A stretch of 64,000 nt of DNA from Serratia inhibens (lineage in GTDB: Bacteria > Pseudomonadota > Gammaproteobacteria > Enterobacterales > Enterobacteriaceae), in NCBI RefSeq assembly GCF_003591175.1, contig NZ_QYYG01000005.1, positions 186,001-250,000 on the forward strand. Direction: 5' to 3'. This document shows, piece after piece, positions 10,022 to 20,943 of the stretch. How positions within the stretch are numbered: the first letter of the stretch is position 1; each line of letters starts with the position of its first letter. The position numbers and the translations under genes are program-made. The notes under the pieces are model-generated. The model worked only from the letters and a program-made list of their open reading frames with translations, was not told the origin of the DNA and did no database searches.

Positions 10022-10915
10022 TTACCAGACGTAGGTCATCAGCGTTTCTGGCGATGCCGAGGCGCTGAAGTCGATGGACATCATCACGCTCAGCGAAGTG
10101 ATGGCAACAATGGAGAACACGAACAGCTTGCGCGCCCAGATGCTGTCATTTTCGGTTTTGTAACCACGCAACGCCATACCCAGCCACCATACGCTTACCG
10201 CCGCAGCGACGATCAGGTATTTGTAGCCGGCATAGCCGCCCAGGGTCAGCATCAGCGTAGCAATCATAAACGCCAGAATGTAGACCGTGATGTGGTTCTT
10301 CGCCACGGAAATGCCTTTGACCACCGGCAGAACCGGAATGTTGGCCGCCTGGTAATCTTTAAAACGGAAGATGGCAATCGCATAGGAATGCGGCATCTGC
10401 CACAGGCTAAAGATAGCCAGCAGGATCAACGCACCGGCATCAAACTCGTTGGTCACCGCGCAGTAACCGATAACCGGTGGCGCAGCGCCCGACAGGCTGC
10501 CGATCAGCGTGCCGTATACCGAGTGGCGTTTCATGTACAGGCTATAAACGCCGACATAAACCACGAAGCCCATCACCGCCAGCCACATGGCCAGCGGGTT
10601 GGCGCCGATATACAGCAACACAAAGCCCGCAATACCCAGAACGGTAGCATAAACCAGGGTCACACTCGGCGCGATCAGGCCTTTCACCAGCACCCGGTTC
10701 TTCGTTCTCTCCATTTTCTTGTCGATGTCGCGGTCAATGTAGTTGTTAAACACACAGCCCGAAGCGACAACCAACGAGACACCCAGCAGGGTGGCGAGAA
10801 ACAGGGGATAGTCGATGCTTCCTTTGGAAGCGAGCAGGAATCCCCCTACGACAGAAATTAAATTGCCGAAAATAATTCCTGGTTTAGTTACTTGCAGGTA
10901 TTGCTTAATCATCAC
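10022..10915 (-). CDS. cyoE: Protoheme IX farnesyltransferase (heme O synthase)
   Basis: A 297-residue polytopic membrane prenyltransferase that attaches a farnesyl group to heme B to make heme O, the high-spin cofactor of cytochrome bo3. The UbiA-family motifs [18 protein letters not shown] (prenyl diphosphate/Mg binding) and YTDxxxR-like [16 protein letters not shown] are visible. It is the last gene of cyoABCDE, 14 bp after cyoD, and the substrate farnesyl diphosphate comes from ispA in the same window. Confidence 0.96.
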   Translation of the reverse strand: MMIKQYLQVTKPGIIFGNLISVVGGFLLASKGSIDYPLFLATLLGVSLVVASGCVFNNYIDRDIDKKMERTKNRVLVKGLIAPSVTLVYATVLGIAGFVLLYIGANPLAMWLAVMGFVVYVGVYSLYMKRHSVYGTLIGSLSGAAPPVIGYCAVTNEFDAGALILLAIFSLWQMPHSYAIAIFRFKDYQAANIPVLPVVKGISVAKNHITVYILAFMIATLMLTLGGYAGYKYLIVAAAVSVWWLGMALRGYKTENDSIWARKLFVFSIVAITSLSVMMSIDFSASASPETLMTYVW

Positions 10916-10929
10916 GTGCAGCTCGACTC

Positions 10930-11268
10930 TTAACTGACCATCATATTGATGTTGAGGTTGTACATAATCCAGAGTGAACCCACAACAACGATACCGATGA
11001 TCATAGCGGTGAACAGCAATGCCACCAGGTTCCAGCGCTCTTCCGATGAGGTATTCATGTGCAGGAAGTAAATCAGGTGAACAATTACCTGAATTACCGC
11101 CATGCCGACTACAACCGCCAGGATGGTTGAGTGAGAGGCTGTGCCGCTCATCACCATCGCAAATGGAATCACCGTCAGGATGATCGACAGGATAAAGCCG
11201 ATCAGATATGACTTAACGCTACCGTGGCTTGCGCCGCCGTGAGAAGTTTCATGGGATGAATGGCTCAT
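10930..11268 (-). CDS. cyoD: Cytochrome bo3 ubiquinol oxidase subunit IV
   Basis: A 112-residue subunit with a His/Ser-rich cytoplasmic N-terminus and three transmembrane helices. The start at 11,268 ([10 protein letters not shown]) overlaps the cyoC stop by the ATGA tetranucleotide, the usual coupling in this operon. A longer upstream open frame exists but lies within cyoC and is not used. CyoD is needed for assembly and copper-site formation in the oxidase. Confidence 0.96.
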   Translation of the reverse strand: MSHSSHETSHGGASHGSVKSYLIGFILSIILTVIPFAMVMSGTASHSTILAVVVGMAVIQVIVHLIYFLHMNTSSEERWNLVALLFTAMIIGIVVVGSLWIMYNLNINMMVS

Positions 11269-11882
11269 GACATAACCCCCAACAGGTAGACAACGGTAAA
11301 TACGCAGATCCAGACCACGTCCAGGAAGTGCCAGAACAGGCTCAGGCACATCAGACGGGTTTTGTTGGTTGAAGTCAGGCCGCGCTTGCTCACCTGAATC
11401 ATCATGATGATGATCCAAACCAGACCGGTAGACACGTGCAGACCGTGAGTAGCAACCAGTGCGAAGAAGCCAGACAGGAACGCGCTGCGATCCGGACCGA
11501 AACCTTCGGCGATCAAATGATGGAATTCATAGATTTCCATCGCTACGAAGCCCAGACCGAACAGGAAGGTCAGGAACAGCCAGGTATTAACGCTGCCAAC
11601 CTTGCCCTTGTTCATGCCGATCATCGCCATACCGTAGGTGATGGAGCTGAACAACAGCAGGAAGGTTTCAACCAGGACAAACTTCAGATCGAAGATGTGT
11701 TTGCCGGAGGGACCGCCAGCGGTCCCGTTCACCAGTACTGCATAAGTCGCGAACAAGCTCGCAAACAAAATACAGTCGCTCATCAGGTAGATCCAGAATC
11801 CGAAGACTTTGGTCTCTCCTGCGTCATGGTGCCCATGCTCTGCATGGGCTGCGTTATGGTTAGTCAGAGTATCAGTTGACAT
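11265..11882 (-). CDS. cyoC: Cytochrome bo3 ubiquinol oxidase subunit III
   Basis: A 205-residue heme-copper oxidase subunit III with five membrane helices and the family pattern FHHLI...[10 protein letters not shown]. It sits between cyoB and cyoD with short overlaps at both ends. It has no cofactor and stabilises the catalytic core. Confidence 0.96.
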   Translation of the reverse strand: MSTDTLTNHNAAHAEHGHHDAGETKVFGFWIYLMSDCILFASLFATYAVLVNGTAGGPSGKHIFDLKFVLVETFLLLFSSITYGMAMIGMNKGKVGSVNTWLFLTFLFGLGFVAMEIYEFHHLIAEGFGPDRSAFLSGFFALVATHGLHVSTGLVWIIIMMIQVSKRGLTSTNKTRLMCLSLFWHFLDVVWICVFTVVYLLGVMS

Positions 11883-13863
11883 GTTTCACGCCTGCTTTGC
11901 TGATTTGTTCATAGTGTTGGTTCTCAATGCGCTCGATTTCATCAACCTGCACATAGTAATCAACATCTTCATCGAAGCTCTTGGCAATCCAGGTCACGAT
12001 CATACCTACGAAGGCAGCGATCGCCATCCACCAGATGTCCCAGATCATCGCGAAACCAAATACCAGGCTGAAGCCAGCAATAATCACACCGGCGCCGGTA
12101 TTTTTCGGCATATGAATCGGCTCGTACTTAGCCGGTTTCTTATAAGCTTCGCCTTTTTCTTTCATGTCCCAGAATTCATCACGGTCATGAATCTGTGGCA
12201 CTACGGCAAAGTTATAGAACGGCGGTGGAGACGAAGTAGACCACTCCAGCGTACGAGCGCCCCATGGGTCACCGGTCAGATCGCGGTTCTGCTCGCGGTC
12301 ACGCACGCTGACGAAGATCTGGATCAGTTGGCACAAAATACCGCAGGCAATCAGAGCTGCACCGCTAGCCGCTACCAGCAGCAGTGGGTGGAACTCAGGG
12401 TTGATGTTCTGGCTGATACGACGAGTCATACCCATAAAGCCCAGAGCATACAGCGGCATAAAGGCAACGAAGAAACCGATGATCCAGAACCAGAACGCAC
12501 GGATGCCCCATTTCTCGTTCAGCGTGAAGCCGAAGGATTTAGGGAACCAGTAAGTCAGGCCGGCGAAGCAACCGAACACCACACCACCGATGATAACGTT
12601 ATGGAAGTGAGCGATCAGGAACAGGCTGTTGTGCAGCACGAAGTTCGCGCCCGGAACGGCCAGCAGTACGCCGGTCATCCCACCCACAGAGAAGGTGATG
12701 ATGAAGCCGATGGTCCACAGCATTGCCGAGTTGAGCTGAATGCGGCCCTGGTACATGGTGAACAGCCAGTTGAAGATTTTCACCCCGGTAGGGATGGAAA
12801 TGATCATGGTGGCGATACCGAAGAAGGCGTTAACGTTCGCGCCGGACCCCATGGTAAAGAAGTGGTGCAGCCATACGACGAACGACAGAACGGTAATCGC
12901 GATGGTTGCCCATACCAGAGAGGTATAGCCGAACAGGCGTTTTCTGGAGAAGGTCGCGGTAACTTCGGAGAACACACCGAACACCGGCAGAACCAGAATA
13001 TACACCTCTGGGTGACCCCAGGCCCAAATCAGGTTGATGTACATCATCATGTTGCCGCCCATATCATTGGTAAAGAAATGGGTGCCCAGATAGCGATCCA
13101 GGGTCAGCAACGCGATGGTGACGGTCAGAATTGGGAAAGAAACGATGATCAGGACGTTAGTACACAGCGCCGCCCAGGTGAACACCGGCATCTTCATCAG
13201 AGGCATGCCAGGGGCACGCATCTTCATGATGGTGGCGAAGAAGTTCACACCGGTCAACAGGGTACCCAGACCGGAAATCTGCAGACTCCAGATCCAGTAA
13301 TCGACCCCTACGCCAGGACTGTATTCCTTGCCCGACAGCGGCGGATAAGCCAGCCAACCGGTCTGCGCGAACTCACCAACCCCCAGAGAGATGTTGATCA
13401 GCACTACGCCCACCACGAAGAACCAGAAGCTCAGGGAGTTCAGGAACGGGAAGGCAACGTCACGCGCGCCGATTTGCAACGGAACCACGACGTTCATCAG
13501 ACCTACCACGAAAGGCATCGCCATGAAGAAGATCATGATTACGCCGTGAGCGGTAAAGATTTGGTCGTAGTGGTGCGGTGGCAGGAATCCGGCCTCGCCG
13601 GCGGACGCAAGCGCCTGCTGGCTACGCATCATGATGGCATCGGCGAAACCACGCAGCAGCATAACCATTGCCACGATGATGTACATGATACCAATTTTTT
13701 TATGATCGACCGAAGTCAGCCAATCGCTCCACAGCCATTTCCATTTGCCGAAATAAGTTATCAGAGCCAGCAGAGCCAGGCCCCCAATAACAATCGCAGC
13801 AACGGTGATCATGATGATCGGTTCGTGGTACGGAACCGCATCAAGTGTTAATTTTCCCAACAT
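11872..13863 (-). CDS. cyoB: Cytochrome bo3 ubiquinol oxidase subunit I
   Basis: The 663-residue catalytic subunit, the same length as E. coli CyoB when started at [15 protein letters not shown] (13,863); an in-frame extension of 12 residues into the cyoA end is rejected. It holds heme b, heme o3 and CuB. The signature [15 protein letters not shown] carries the CuB His cross-linked to Tyr, and [13 protein letters not shown] holds later heme and CuB ligands. It oxidises ubiquinol at high oxygen and pumps protons. Second gene of cyoABCDE. Confidence 0.97.
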   Translation of the reverse strand: MLGKLTLDAVPYHEPIIMITVAAIVIGGLALLALITYFGKWKWLWSDWLTSVDHKKIGIMYIIVAMVMLLRGFADAIMMRSQQALASAGEAGFLPPHHYDQIFTAHGVIMIFFMAMPFVVGLMNVVVPLQIGARDVAFPFLNSLSFWFFVVGVVLINISLGVGEFAQTGWLAYPPLSGKEYSPGVGVDYWIWSLQISGLGTLLTGVNFFATIMKMRAPGMPLMKMPVFTWAALCTNVLIIVSFPILTVTIALLTLDRYLGTHFFTNDMGGNMMMYINLIWAWGHPEVYILVLPVFGVFSEVTATFSRKRLFGYTSLVWATIAITVLSFVVWLHHFFTMGSGANVNAFFGIATMIISIPTGVKIFNWLFTMYQGRIQLNSAMLWTIGFIITFSVGGMTGVLLAVPGANFVLHNSLFLIAHFHNVIIGGVVFGCFAGLTYWFPKSFGFTLNEKWGIRAFWFWIIGFFVAFMPLYALGFMGMTRRISQNINPEFHPLLLVAASGAALIACGILCQLIQIFVSVRDREQNRDLTGDPWGARTLEWSTSSPPPFYNFAVVPQIHDRDEFWDMKEKGEAYKKPAKYEPIHMPKNTGAGVIIAGFSLVFGFAMIWDIWWMAIAAFVGMIVTWIAKSFDEDVDYYVQVDEIERIENQHYEQISKAGVKHVN

Positions 13864-13867
13864 CAGA

Positions 13868-14815
13868 TTATTCCTCGGCTCCGGCGTGAGCATGCTCACT
13901 CATGTCCATACCCTGGCTCATGTCCATGCCTTCATGCGCAGTTGCGCCTTTGTGCATGTTCATGTCGCCCATGAATTTGCCAATAGTTTCTTTGAACAAA
14001 TTCGGTTTGACACTGGAGAAGTACTCGACCGGGTTGTTTTCACTCGGCTCTGCCAGTTTGTTAAAGTCGCTGGTGGCGTTAAGGTTATTAGACGATTCTT
14101 TCACCTTGGCAACCCACTGATCGAAGTCGCCTTCGGTTGGGGTGACAATAGCGGTGAATTTCATGCCGGAGAACCCGCGACCGCTGAAGCTACTGGAAAT
14201 ACCGTCGTATTTGCCCGCTTCATTGCCGATCAGGTGCAGTTTGGTCTGCATCCCGGCCATCGCATAAATCTGCCCACCTAACTGAGGAATAAAGAACGAG
14301 TTCATTACCGAGTTAGAGGTGATCTTGAATTCGACTGGAACATCTTTCGGGAAAGCCAGCTCATTAACCGTCGCGATACCTTGTTCCGGGTAGATAAACA
14401 GCCATTTCCAGTCGAGCGACACCACTTCGATCGTCATCGGCTTCTTGTCGGTGACAATCGGCTTGAACGGATCAAGTTCGTGGGTAGTCTTCCAGGTAAT
14501 GGTGCCAAGGATGGCGATGATGATGATAGGAATGGTCCAGACGACCGCTTCGATCTTGTTGGAATGTGACCAGTTCGGACTGTATTTGGCGTCTTTGTTG
14601 GAAGCACGGTACTTCCAGGCAAAGGCGAACGCCATAAAGATAACCGGTATCACCACGATCAACATCAGCGCGATTGCAGTGATAATCAGTGTCCGTTGCT
14701 CAACACCAATTGCTCCTTTGGGGTTCATCAATACCATATTGCAACCACTGAGCATTACAGTGGACGCAATTAATGACAACATCCCAATACTTTTATTGTA
14801 TTTCTTAAGTCTCAT
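13868..14815 (-). CDS. cyoA: Cytochrome bo3 ubiquinol oxidase subunit II (lipoprotein)
   Basis: A 315-residue subunit II. The N-terminal signal peptide ends in the lipobox LSGC with Cys25 as the lipidation site. Two transmembrane helices follow, then a periplasmic cupredoxin domain. As in other quinol oxidases the CuA ligands of cytochrome c oxidases are missing ([20 protein letters not shown]). The C-terminal tail is Met/His-rich with repeats of MDMS and MNMH, more extended than in E. coli, possibly weak copper binding. First gene of the operon. Confidence 0.96.
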   Translation of the reverse strand: MRLKKYNKSIGMLSLIASTVMLSGCNMVLMNPKGAIGVEQRTLIITAIALMLIVVIPVIFMAFAFAWKYRASNKDAKYSPNWSHSNKIEAVVWTIPIIIIAILGTITWKTTHELDPFKPIVTDKKPMTIEVVSLDWKWLFIYPEQGIATVNELAFPKDVPVEFKITSNSVMNSFFIPQLGGQIYAMAGMQTKLHLIGNEAGKYDGISSSFSGRGFSGMKFTAIVTPTEGDFDQWVAKVKESSNNLNATSDFNKLAEPSENNPVEYFSSVKPNLFKETIGKFMGDMNMHKGATAHEGMDMSQGMDMSEHAHAGAEE

Positions 14816-14864
14816 CTAACGACCTCAATTACAAAGGCTCTATTGTCGTTTCATGTGTGCGGGC

Positions 14865-14893
14865 ATTTTACGGGAAGGTTGCAGTACTGTAAA
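14865..14893 (-). promoter_or_regulatory. Probable sigma-70 promoter of cyoABCDE
   Basis: Reading leftward, TTTACA (14,893-14,888) is followed after a 17-bp spacer by TAAAAT (14,870-14,865), about 50 bp before the cyoA start. Both hexamers are close to consensus. Regulation of cyo by ArcA, Fnr and Fur is known in E. coli, but I did not identify those sites with confidence. Confidence 0.55.
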
Positions 14894-15256
14894 CATGCTT
14901 AAGGGAGTGTCAGCGCCTTGTTGACACTTTCTGTTAAGGGGGTCACAGATGTAACCTTGCGTGACAATTTACCAATGGCAACAACGCGTTGGCGAGCTGA
15001 ATCGTGCCGGGCAGGCTCTATGTTAAGGAAAACTAACGGTATGCTGATTTTGGCCGATTAACCTGCCGTATTTTAAATACGAAGGAAAGGTTTATATAAT
15101 GTAAAATAATTGTGTATTTAAAGTGACGGTAATTTTATTTCCGCGTGTCTTGCTCGGATAAAAAAATAATTTTAACGGCAATTATGTTTTTTTAGAAAAA
15201 TAAACGCATCACGTTGATGCTTTTTTGCCGACCGGTGCTATGACCGGCCGGCGATA
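14894..15256. other. Intergenic region between cyoA and ampG
   Basis: About 360 bp of mostly AT-rich DNA upstream of cyoA and downstream of ampG. It contains a hairpin, GCATCA/TGATGC at about 15,206-15,220, flanked by T-rich tracts on both sides (15,181-15,227), probably the ampG terminator. Immediately next to ampG there is a GC-rich palindrome of CCGGCCGG/ACCGGTCGG type. No coding frame is supported. Confidence 0.6.
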
Positions 15257-16735
15257 TCAGGCCAGACGGGTGCGGCGCAGCGCGAGATAGTCAAGCAGGC
15301 TGCCCATCGCGATACCCACCAGGCTCAGTGCGGCGCCTGCCTGCAGCAAGAGATTGGCCAGGTTCGGCAAGGCACTCCAGCCGAGCGCGTTGGTAATCAG
15401 CAAAATCAGCCAGACCGCCAACAGTGAGCAGCCGAGGGTCAGCAGACGCAGCGCCCAGCGGTAAAGTTGGCGGAACTCGGTACGCGGCATGAAATTGTCT
15501 GTGCGCTGAGTATATTCCAGCGTTTGACGACACACGCGCAACAGCAGCAGGCCTGGCAGGGCGGCTGCTATCGAGAATAAATAGAACAGCGGCCAGCCGT
15601 GGGCTTCAACGAACCAACCGGCAATCGGGCCAACGTAGACGCGGCCGACGGCGGACAGCGCCGACAGCAGGGCGAACTGGGTGGCGGAAAACGACTTGTT
15701 GCACAACGTCATCAGCAACGCGACGAAAGCCGCGGTGCCCATACCGCCGCACAGATTTTCCAGAAAAATGGCGCTGCCCATGGTCATGATACTCTTGTCG
15801 GTGATCGCCAGGATCCAGTAACCGAGATTGGACACCGCCTGGAGGATGCCGAACAGCATCAGGGCGCGGAACAGGCTAAGGCGCTGCATCAGCACGCCGC
15901 CAAACAGGGCACCGACGATGGTGGCGAACAGGCCGAGAGTCTTGTTGACCAGCCCGACTTCTCCGGCGTCGAAGCCCACGCCGCGGATCAGGAACGTGGT
16001 GCTCAGGCTGCCGGCAAAGGCGTCGCCCATCTTGTACATGACTATCAGCAGCAAAATCAGCCAGGCATTGTTACGCGCAAAGAAATCACGCAGCGGAGCG
16101 ACTACCGCCTGTTCCATCGAGCGCGGTGCCGGAATGCCGTCGTCCGGCTCCGGCGCCAGCAGGGTGGCGACGATACCAATCAGCATCAGCCCTGCCATCA
16201 GCCAATAGGTTGATTGCCAACCGAAGTAACGATCCGCCAGCCACAGCGCCAAGCCGCCGGAGACCAGCATCGCCAGGCGGTAGCCGAGAACGGAGATCGC
16301 CGCCCCGGTACCGCGTTCTTCGGCGCTCAGCAGGTCGGTTTTATACGCATCAAAAACAATATCCTGCGAGGCAGAACAGAATGCTACCAGCACCGCCAGC
16401 GCCGCCAGCCACCACAGATGCTCTGCCGGCTGCATAAAGCCCATGGCCACAATCGACACGACCAGCAGCAACTGACTGATCAATAACCAGCCACGACGTC
16501 GCCCCAGGAATGGCGGGGTGTAGCGGTCCATAAAGGGAGACCACAGGAATTTGAACACATAGGCCTGACCGACCAGTGAGAAAATACCGATGGTTTTCAG
16601 ATCGATGTTTTCGACGGTCATCCAGGCTTGCAGCGTGCCGGAGGTCAGCGCCAGCGGCAAGCCCGAGGCAAAGCCCAGCAGCAGGAGAATGGCGGAGTTA
16701 CGCTGGGTGAAAATATTCAGATACTGTTTCGACAT
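15257..16735 (-). CDS. ampG: Muropeptide MFS permease AmpG
   Basis: A 492-residue MFS permease that imports N-acetylglucosaminyl-1,6-anhydromuramyl peptides from the periplasm for cell-wall recycling. It controls AmpC beta-lactamase induction where ampR-ampC is present. The sequence follows E. coli AmpG closely from MSKQYLNIFTQRNSAILLLL to the C-terminal LDYLALRRTRLA, with the extra membrane segments typical of this 14-TM subfamily. The start at 16,735 is preferred over one 13 codons upstream. It is followed upstream by yajG on the same strand, as in E. coli. Confidence 0.95.
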   Translation of the reverse strand: MSKQYLNIFTQRNSAILLLLGFASGLPLALTSGTLQAWMTVENIDLKTIGIFSLVGQAYVFKFLWSPFMDRYTPPFLGRRRGWLLISQLLLVVSIVAMGFMQPAEHLWWLAALAVLVAFCSASQDIVFDAYKTDLLSAEERGTGAAISVLGYRLAMLVSGGLALWLADRYFGWQSTYWLMAGLMLIGIVATLLAPEPDDGIPAPRSMEQAVVAPLRDFFARNNAWLILLLIVMYKMGDAFAGSLSTTFLIRGVGFDAGEVGLVNKTLGLFATIVGALFGGVLMQRLSLFRALMLFGILQAVSNLGYWILAITDKSIMTMGSAIFLENLCGGMGTAAFVALLMTLCNKSFSATQFALLSALSAVGRVYVGPIAGWFVEAHGWPLFYLFSIAAALPGLLLLRVCRQTLEYTQRTDNFMPRTEFRQLYRWALRLLTLGCSLLAVWLILLITNALGWSALPNLANLLLQAGAALSLVGIAMGSLLDYLALRRTRLA

Positions 16736-16788
16736 GAGTTCCCTGTCTGTGCCGCCCGATTGCTCTGGCGGCACAAAGTATTCGCGGA

Positions 16789-17367
16789 TTAACGCGCGTT
16801 CTGCTTGATAAAGTCGTTGACGCTGGTGTCTTGCGCCATATCGGCAATAACGTCGCCCAATACGGTGTTAACCGCGTTGGTGATTTTCTCGTTGGTCGCA
16901 GTGAATGCGCCTTGCACGTTATAGGTGGAGCGGTAGTTTTTCACCTGCTTGTTGCCGTTCTTCGCCTGAGCGGTGATCGAAATATCGGCCTTGGTGGTGA
17001 TGTTATAGCGCAGGTTGCCTTCGGAGACGTCCGCATACAGGTTGTTCACCACGATTTGCAGATCAACCGCGCCATCGGCGCCGATCATGTAACCGCGCGC
17101 GCCCATTTGTTTCTCCAGCACTTCTTGCAGCAGGAAGCGCAGGTCGCGTGATGGCGTAAGCGTAACCAGCTGGCCGTCGCGATTTACTTTCGCCAACGCC
17201 TGATCCTGGCGCTGATCTGCACCGTTAATGCTGATAGTTACGCCCTGCAGGGTCGGATCCTGCTGCGGCAGTACGATCTTTGGCGTTACGTTCAGGGTGT
17301 TGCTGCTGGTAGCACAGCCGGCCAGCATCAGAGCGGCCAACAGTGGAAGGCAAAGTTTTTTTAACAT
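16789..17367 (-). CDS. yajG: Lipoprotein YajG
   Basis: A 192-residue lipoprotein with signal peptide and lipobox LAGC (Cys18). The rest is a YajG/DUF-type beta-rich domain of unknown function with the segments TPSRDLRFLLQEVLEKQMGA and VDLQIVVNNLYADV. It lies upstream of ampG with a 53-bp gap and is probably co-transcribed with it. Family members are outer-membrane lipoproteins; no molecular role is established. Confidence 0.92.
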   Translation of the reverse strand: MLKKLCLPLLAALMLAGCATSSNTLNVTPKIVLPQQDPTLQGVTISINGADQRQDQALAKVNRDGQLVTLTPSRDLRFLLQEVLEKQMGARGYMIGADGAVDLQIVVNNLYADVSEGNLRYNITTKADISITAQAKNGNKQVKNYRSTYNVQGAFTATNEKITNAVNTVLGDVIADMAQDTSVNDFIKQNAR

Positions 17368-17732
17368 AGTTACTGTCTCATTCTCGATGGATTTTAAGCC
17401 GACTCAAACTGCTGATGATAGAGAGGCCGATTTGAGTAAACTTTCTGTAATAATCAGAGCGGGATAGCCAACAACGAATTGTCGACATCATAGCATCGCC
17501 GCCGGCCGGGGGAAGCGCAGAACGCACCGGAGTGACAAATTTTTACCTGCCGTTGATAAAAACATGCTTTTTTGGCCGTCTCAATCAGATAAAGCTCAAG
17601 CGATAGCGGATGTCGGCCATTTTTTGCGCGTGACGAAGAGAAATTTACGTGATGAATAGTCTAAAAGGGGCGAAACCGGCTAATATTGAAATAGATGGGC
17701 ACGGTCCTCTGCCGGTGTAGTAAGGAGATCCT
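17368..17732. other. Divergent yajG-bolA control region
   Basis: 365 bp with no supported gene. CGGCTAATA at about 17,677-17,685 resembles the gearbox -10 element (CGGCnAGTA) known for the stationary-phase bolA promoter in E. coli; this is a loose match. A TAAGGAG ribosome-binding site precedes the bolA ATG. The other half must hold the yajG promoter. Confidence 0.4.
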
Positions 17733-18047
17733 ATGATTCGCGAGCAAATAGAAGCAAAGTTGAGGGCGGCATTTGAGCCCGCGTATCTGGAAGTCGTTGA
17801 TGAAAGCTATCGTCATAACGTTCCGGCGGGTTCAGAAAGCCATTTCAAGGTGGTGTTGGTCAGCGATCGCTTTGTCGGAGAACGTTTCCTGACGCGTCAT
17901 CGCTCGATCTACGGCGTGTTGTCGGATGAGTTGGCCGATGGCGTACACGCTCTGGCGTTACATACTTATACCCTGAAAGAGTGGGAAGGGCTGCAGGATA
18001 CCGTGCCTGCTTCTCCACCCTGTCGCGGGGCCGGCACGTTGGCCTGA
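17733..18047 (+). CDS. bolA: BolA family protein
   Basis: A 104-residue BolA, with the conserved core [20 protein letters not shown] and HRSIYGVL. BolA binds monothiol glutaredoxins and [2Fe-2S] clusters. In E. coli it also acts as a DNA-binding morphogene induced in stationary phase and stress. The conserved His in the LHTYTLKEW segment is a cluster ligand in the family. It starts after a TAAGGAGAT ribosome-binding site and is followed by its own terminator. Confidence 0.95.
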   Translation: MIREQIEAKLRAAFEPAYLEVVDESYRHNVPAGSESHFKVVLVSDRFVGERFLTRHRSIYGVLSDELADGVHALALHTYTLKEWEGLQDTVPASPPCRGAGTLA

Positions 18048-18114
18048 CGGCTAAATTTGCGGTATCAGTGGAACTTTAACCACGATTTAGGGTATTACTA
18101 CTGACGAATTTTGG

Positions 18115-18141
18115 AACGGCCTGCGGGCCGTTTCTGTTTTT
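18115..18141 (+). terminator. Terminator after bolA
   Basis: AACGGCC and GGCCGTT form a 7-bp stem with a TGCG loop, followed by TCTGTTTTTG. Confidence 0.8.
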
Positions 18142-18413
18142 GACGACGACATAGCCGATGCGCAATGCAGCTAAGGCCAGGTCGGCTTCGGCGGTCTTTT
18201 GGCGATCAAATCGGCAAAAGTGTGAGTTTTAGCGCGCCGCTGCCGCCTTGCTTTCCTCGACTCGCTCCGCTTGCGCCGCTATAATGTCGCGTCTTATTTT
18301 TCCGGAATGGTTTCGGGACGCTTCAGTCATCAGGGAATTCGGTTCTGTAATGTAGCCGTCCTGGTTCTTGGAACGGAGTTGACCGAGCACTGTGATTTTT
18401 TTGAGGTAACAAG
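18142..18413 (+). promoter_or_regulatory. Upstream region of tig
   Basis: About 270 bp between the bolA terminator and tig. A consensus -10 hexamer TATAAT is at 18,280-18,285, giving a leader of about 125 nt; no good -35 box sits at 16-18 bp. TTGAGGT (18,399-18,405) serves as ribosome-binding site before the ATG. No coding frame is supported here. Confidence 0.4.
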
Positions 18414-19718
18414 ATGCAAGTTTCTGTAGAAACCACTCAAGGCCTTGGGCGCCGTCTCTCTATTACTGTACCCGCTGATACTATTAATCAGGCTGTTAAA
18501 AAAGAGCTGATCAACGCAGCAAAAAGCGTGCGTATCGATGGCTTCCGTAAAGGCAAAGTGCCGATGAACATCGTTGAGCAGCGTTATGGCGCCTCCGTTC
18601 GTCAGGACGTGCTGGGCGACGCGATGCAGCGCAGCTTTGTTGACGCGATCATCAAAGAAAAGATTAACCCGGCTGGCGCACCAAACTACGTGCCGGGCGA
18701 GTATAAAGAAGGTGAAGACTTCACTTTCGCGGTTGAATTCGAAGTGTATCCGGAAGTTGAGCTGAAAGGCCTGGATGCCATCGAAGTTGAGAAGCCAGTG
18801 GTTGAAGTTAACGACGCTGACGTTGACACCATGCTGGACACTCTGCGTAAGCAGCAGGCGACCTGGAAAGACAGCGATCGTGCAGCGCAGGCTGAAGACC
18901 GCGTGACCCTTGACTTCACTGGTTCTATCGACGGTGAAGTGTTCGAAGGCGGCAAAGCCTCTGACTTCGTACTGGCCATGGGCCAGGGCCGCATGATCCC
19001 AGGCTTCGAAGAAGGTCTGGTTGGTCATAAAGCCGGTGAAGAATTCGTCATCGACGTGAACTTCCCGGACGATTACCACGCTGAAAACCTGAAGGGCAAA
19101 GCGGCTAAATTCGCTATCGTTCTGAAGAAAGTGGAAGAGCGTGAGCTGCCAGAGCTGACTGAAGAATTCATCAAGCGTTTCGGCGTGGCTGATGGTTCTA
19201 TCGAAGGTCTGCGTGCCGAAGTGCGTAAAAACATGGAGCGCGAGCTGAAAGGCGCAGTGCGTAACCGTATCAAGACCCAGGCAATCGACGGCCTGGTCAG
19301 CGCTAACGACATCGACGTTCCTGCTGCGCTGATCGACGGCGAAGTTGACGTTCTGCGCCGTCAGGCTGCACAACGTTTCGGCGGCAACGAGAAGCAAGCG
19401 CTGGAACTGCCACGTGAACTGTTCGAAGAGCAGGCAAAACGTCGCGTTGTTGTTGGCCTGCTGCTGGGCGAAGTGATCAGCACTCACGATCTGAAAGCTG
19501 ACGAAGATCGCGTTAAGACTCTGATCGAAGAAATGGCCTCCGCTTACGAAGATCCAAGTGAAGTTGTTGAGTTCTACAGCAAAAACAAAGAGCTGATGAA
19601 CAATATGCGCAACGTTGCTCTGGAAGAACAAGCGGTTGAAGCCCTGCTGGCGAAAGCGAAAGTGACTGAGAAAGCCACTACCTTCAGCGAGCTGATGAAC
19701 CAGACTCAACAGGCGTAA
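18414..19718 (+). CDS. tig: Trigger factor
   Basis: A 434-residue ribosome-associated chaperone and peptidyl-prolyl isomerase. The N-terminal domain holds the ribosome-docking signature GFRKGKVP (residues 43-50). The FKBP-like domain occupies roughly residues 150-245 ([17 protein letters not shown]...[11 protein letters not shown]), and the helical C-terminal chaperone arms follow. Full length. It precedes clpP-clpX-lon as in all close relatives, grouping co-translational folding with proteolysis. Confidence 0.97.
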   Translation: MQVSVETTQGLGRRLSITVPADTINQAVKKELINAAKSVRIDGFRKGKVPMNIVEQRYGASVRQDVLGDAMQRSFVDAIIKEKINPAGAPNYVPGEYKEGEDFTFAVEFEVYPEVELKGLDAIEVEKPVVEVNDADVDTMLDTLRKQQATWKDSDRAAQAEDRVTLDFTGSIDGEVFEGGKASDFVLAMGQGRMIPGFEEGLVGHKAGEEFVIDVNFPDDYHAENLKGKAAKFAIVLKKVEERELPELTEEFIKRFGVADGSIEGLRAEVRKNMERELKGAVRNRIKTQAIDGLVSANDIDVPAALIDGEVDVLRRQAAQRFGGNEKQALELPRELFEEQAKRRVVVGLLLGEVISTHDLKADEDRVKTLIEEMASAYEDPSEVVEFYSKNKELMNNMRNVALEEQAVEALLAKAKVTEKATTFSELMNQTQQA

Positions 19719-19782
19719 TGTCTGTACGCAGAGGCGCAACCCGTTGCGCCTTCGGGGCCGGCATGCCGGCCCTTGCGTAATA

Positions 19783-19820
19783 AAAAGCCCGTAACCTTCG
19801 GTTGCGGGCTTTTCTTTTTG
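19783..19820 (+). terminator. Terminator after tig
   Basis: AAAAGCCCGTAACC and GGTTGCGGGCTTTT pair almost perfectly around a TTCG loop, followed by CTTTTTG. A second GC-rich palindrome (GGGGCCGGCATGCCGGCCC) precedes it. Confidence 0.88.
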
Positions 19821-19957
19821 CCACGTTGCTGATTAATCTCAGGTTAAGCGTGCCAATATGCACTATATTTACCCTGTTGCGCTTGGGGCAGTCTGGCATG
19901 ATGGTCATCACTGTTGCTTTGGCGCACCAGCCAGGCCGGTAAAAATACTGTGCCGGG

Positions 19958-19985
19958 CTTGAAATTCCGTCAGTGGCCCCAATCT
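19958..19985 (+). promoter_or_regulatory. Sigma-32 (heat-shock) type promoter before clpP
   Basis: CTTGAAA (19,958-19,964), a 12-bp spacer, then CCCCAATCT (19,977-19,985) match the sigma-32 consensus CTTGAAA-N11-14-CCCCATnT with one change. It lies about 170 bp before clpP, whose heat-shock control is established in E. coli. The rest of the tig-clpP gap (19,821-20,157) shows nothing else I can assign. Confidence 0.7.
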
Positions 19986-20157
19986 GTAAAATGTATATAT
20001 ATGTGCTGTTTGCCAGAGTGCGCGGGATGATTATAACCGTCGGGTACGTGTGGCGCGGTCGAATGCTTGAGCATAGTCATCATGACCGTTCTCAAGTAGA
20101 ATCGGTGTAATAGGGTGTAACCCTGGCCGCCAAGGCAATTTCTATTAGGAGACGGTA

Positions 20158-20781
20158 ATGTCATACAGTGGCGAACGAGATCAATTTGCACCTAACATGG
20201 CCCTGGTGCCTATGGTGGTAGAGCAGACTTCACGCGGGGAGCGTTCTTACGACATCTACTCCCGCCTGCTGAAAGAGCGCATTATTTTCCTGACCGGCCA
20301 GGTAGAAGACCACATGGCCAATCTGATCGTGGCGCAGATGCTGTTCCTGGAAGCGGAAAGCCCGGAAAAAGACATTTTCCTCTACATCAACTCTCCGGGT
20401 GGCGTGATCACCGCAGGCATGTCAATCTATGACACCATGAAGTTCATCAAGCCGGACGTCAGCACCATTTGTATGGGCCAGGCGTGCTCGATGGGCTCTT
20501 TCCTGCTGACCGCCGGTGCCAAGGGCAAACGTTTCTGCCTGCCAAACTCGCGCGTGATGATTCACCAGCCGCTGGGCGGTTATCAGGGCCAGGCGACGGA
20601 CATCGAAATCCATGCGCGTGAAATCCTGAAGGTGAAGGCGCGCATGAACGAGTTGATGGCGGAACATACCGGCCAGACGCTGGAGCAGATCGAACGCGAT
20701 ACCGAGCGCGATCGCTTTATGACCGCGGAAGAAGCAGTAGAATACGGTCTGGTTGACGGCATTCTGACGCACCGCAGCTAG
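20158..20781 (+). CDS. clpP: ATP-dependent Clp protease proteolytic subunit
   Basis: A 207-residue serine peptidase that forms a tetradecameric chamber with ClpX or ClpA. The catalytic Ser111 (GQACSMGS) and His136 (MIHQPLGG) are in place, with the Asp of the triad in the C-terminal TERDRFM region. The N-terminal 14 residues correspond to the propeptide removed by self-cleavage. An AGGAGACGGTA ribosome-binding site precedes the ATG. clpX follows 162 bp downstream with no obvious terminator between them. Confidence 0.97.
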   Translation: MSYSGERDQFAPNMALVPMVVEQTSRGERSYDIYSRLLKERIIFLTGQVEDHMANLIVAQMLFLEAESPEKDIFLYINSPGGVITAGMSIYDTMKFIKPDVSTICMGQACSMGSFLLTAGAKGKRFCLPNSRVMIHQPLGGYQGQATDIEIHAREILKVKARMNELMAEHTGQTLEQIERDTERDRFMTAEEAVEYGLVDGILTHRS

Positions 20782-20943
20782 AACCACGCGGCTGGCGAGG
20801 TATATGTGCGAGCCGATAGACTATAGTAATCAGAGTGGGCGCGGCTCGCTCTGGTGAGCATTATCGGCGTTCCCGGTATGAGTTTTGGGCGCACTGCCGC
20901 CGTGATTTTCCTGCGGGACAAAGACTAAAGAAGAGGTTTACTG

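Noticed and set aside
11809-13851. Plus-strand frame of 680 codons opposite cyoB
   Set aside because: Antisense shadow; cyoB on the other strand has every catalytic motif and the exact family length.
14930-14935. TTGACA on the plus strand upstream of cyoA
   Set aside because: No -10 hexamer follows at 16-18 bp and no plus-strand gene lies downstream.
18330-19739. Minus-strand frame opposite tig
   Set aside because: Phe-rich shadow of the highly biased tig codons; tig is complete on the plus strand.
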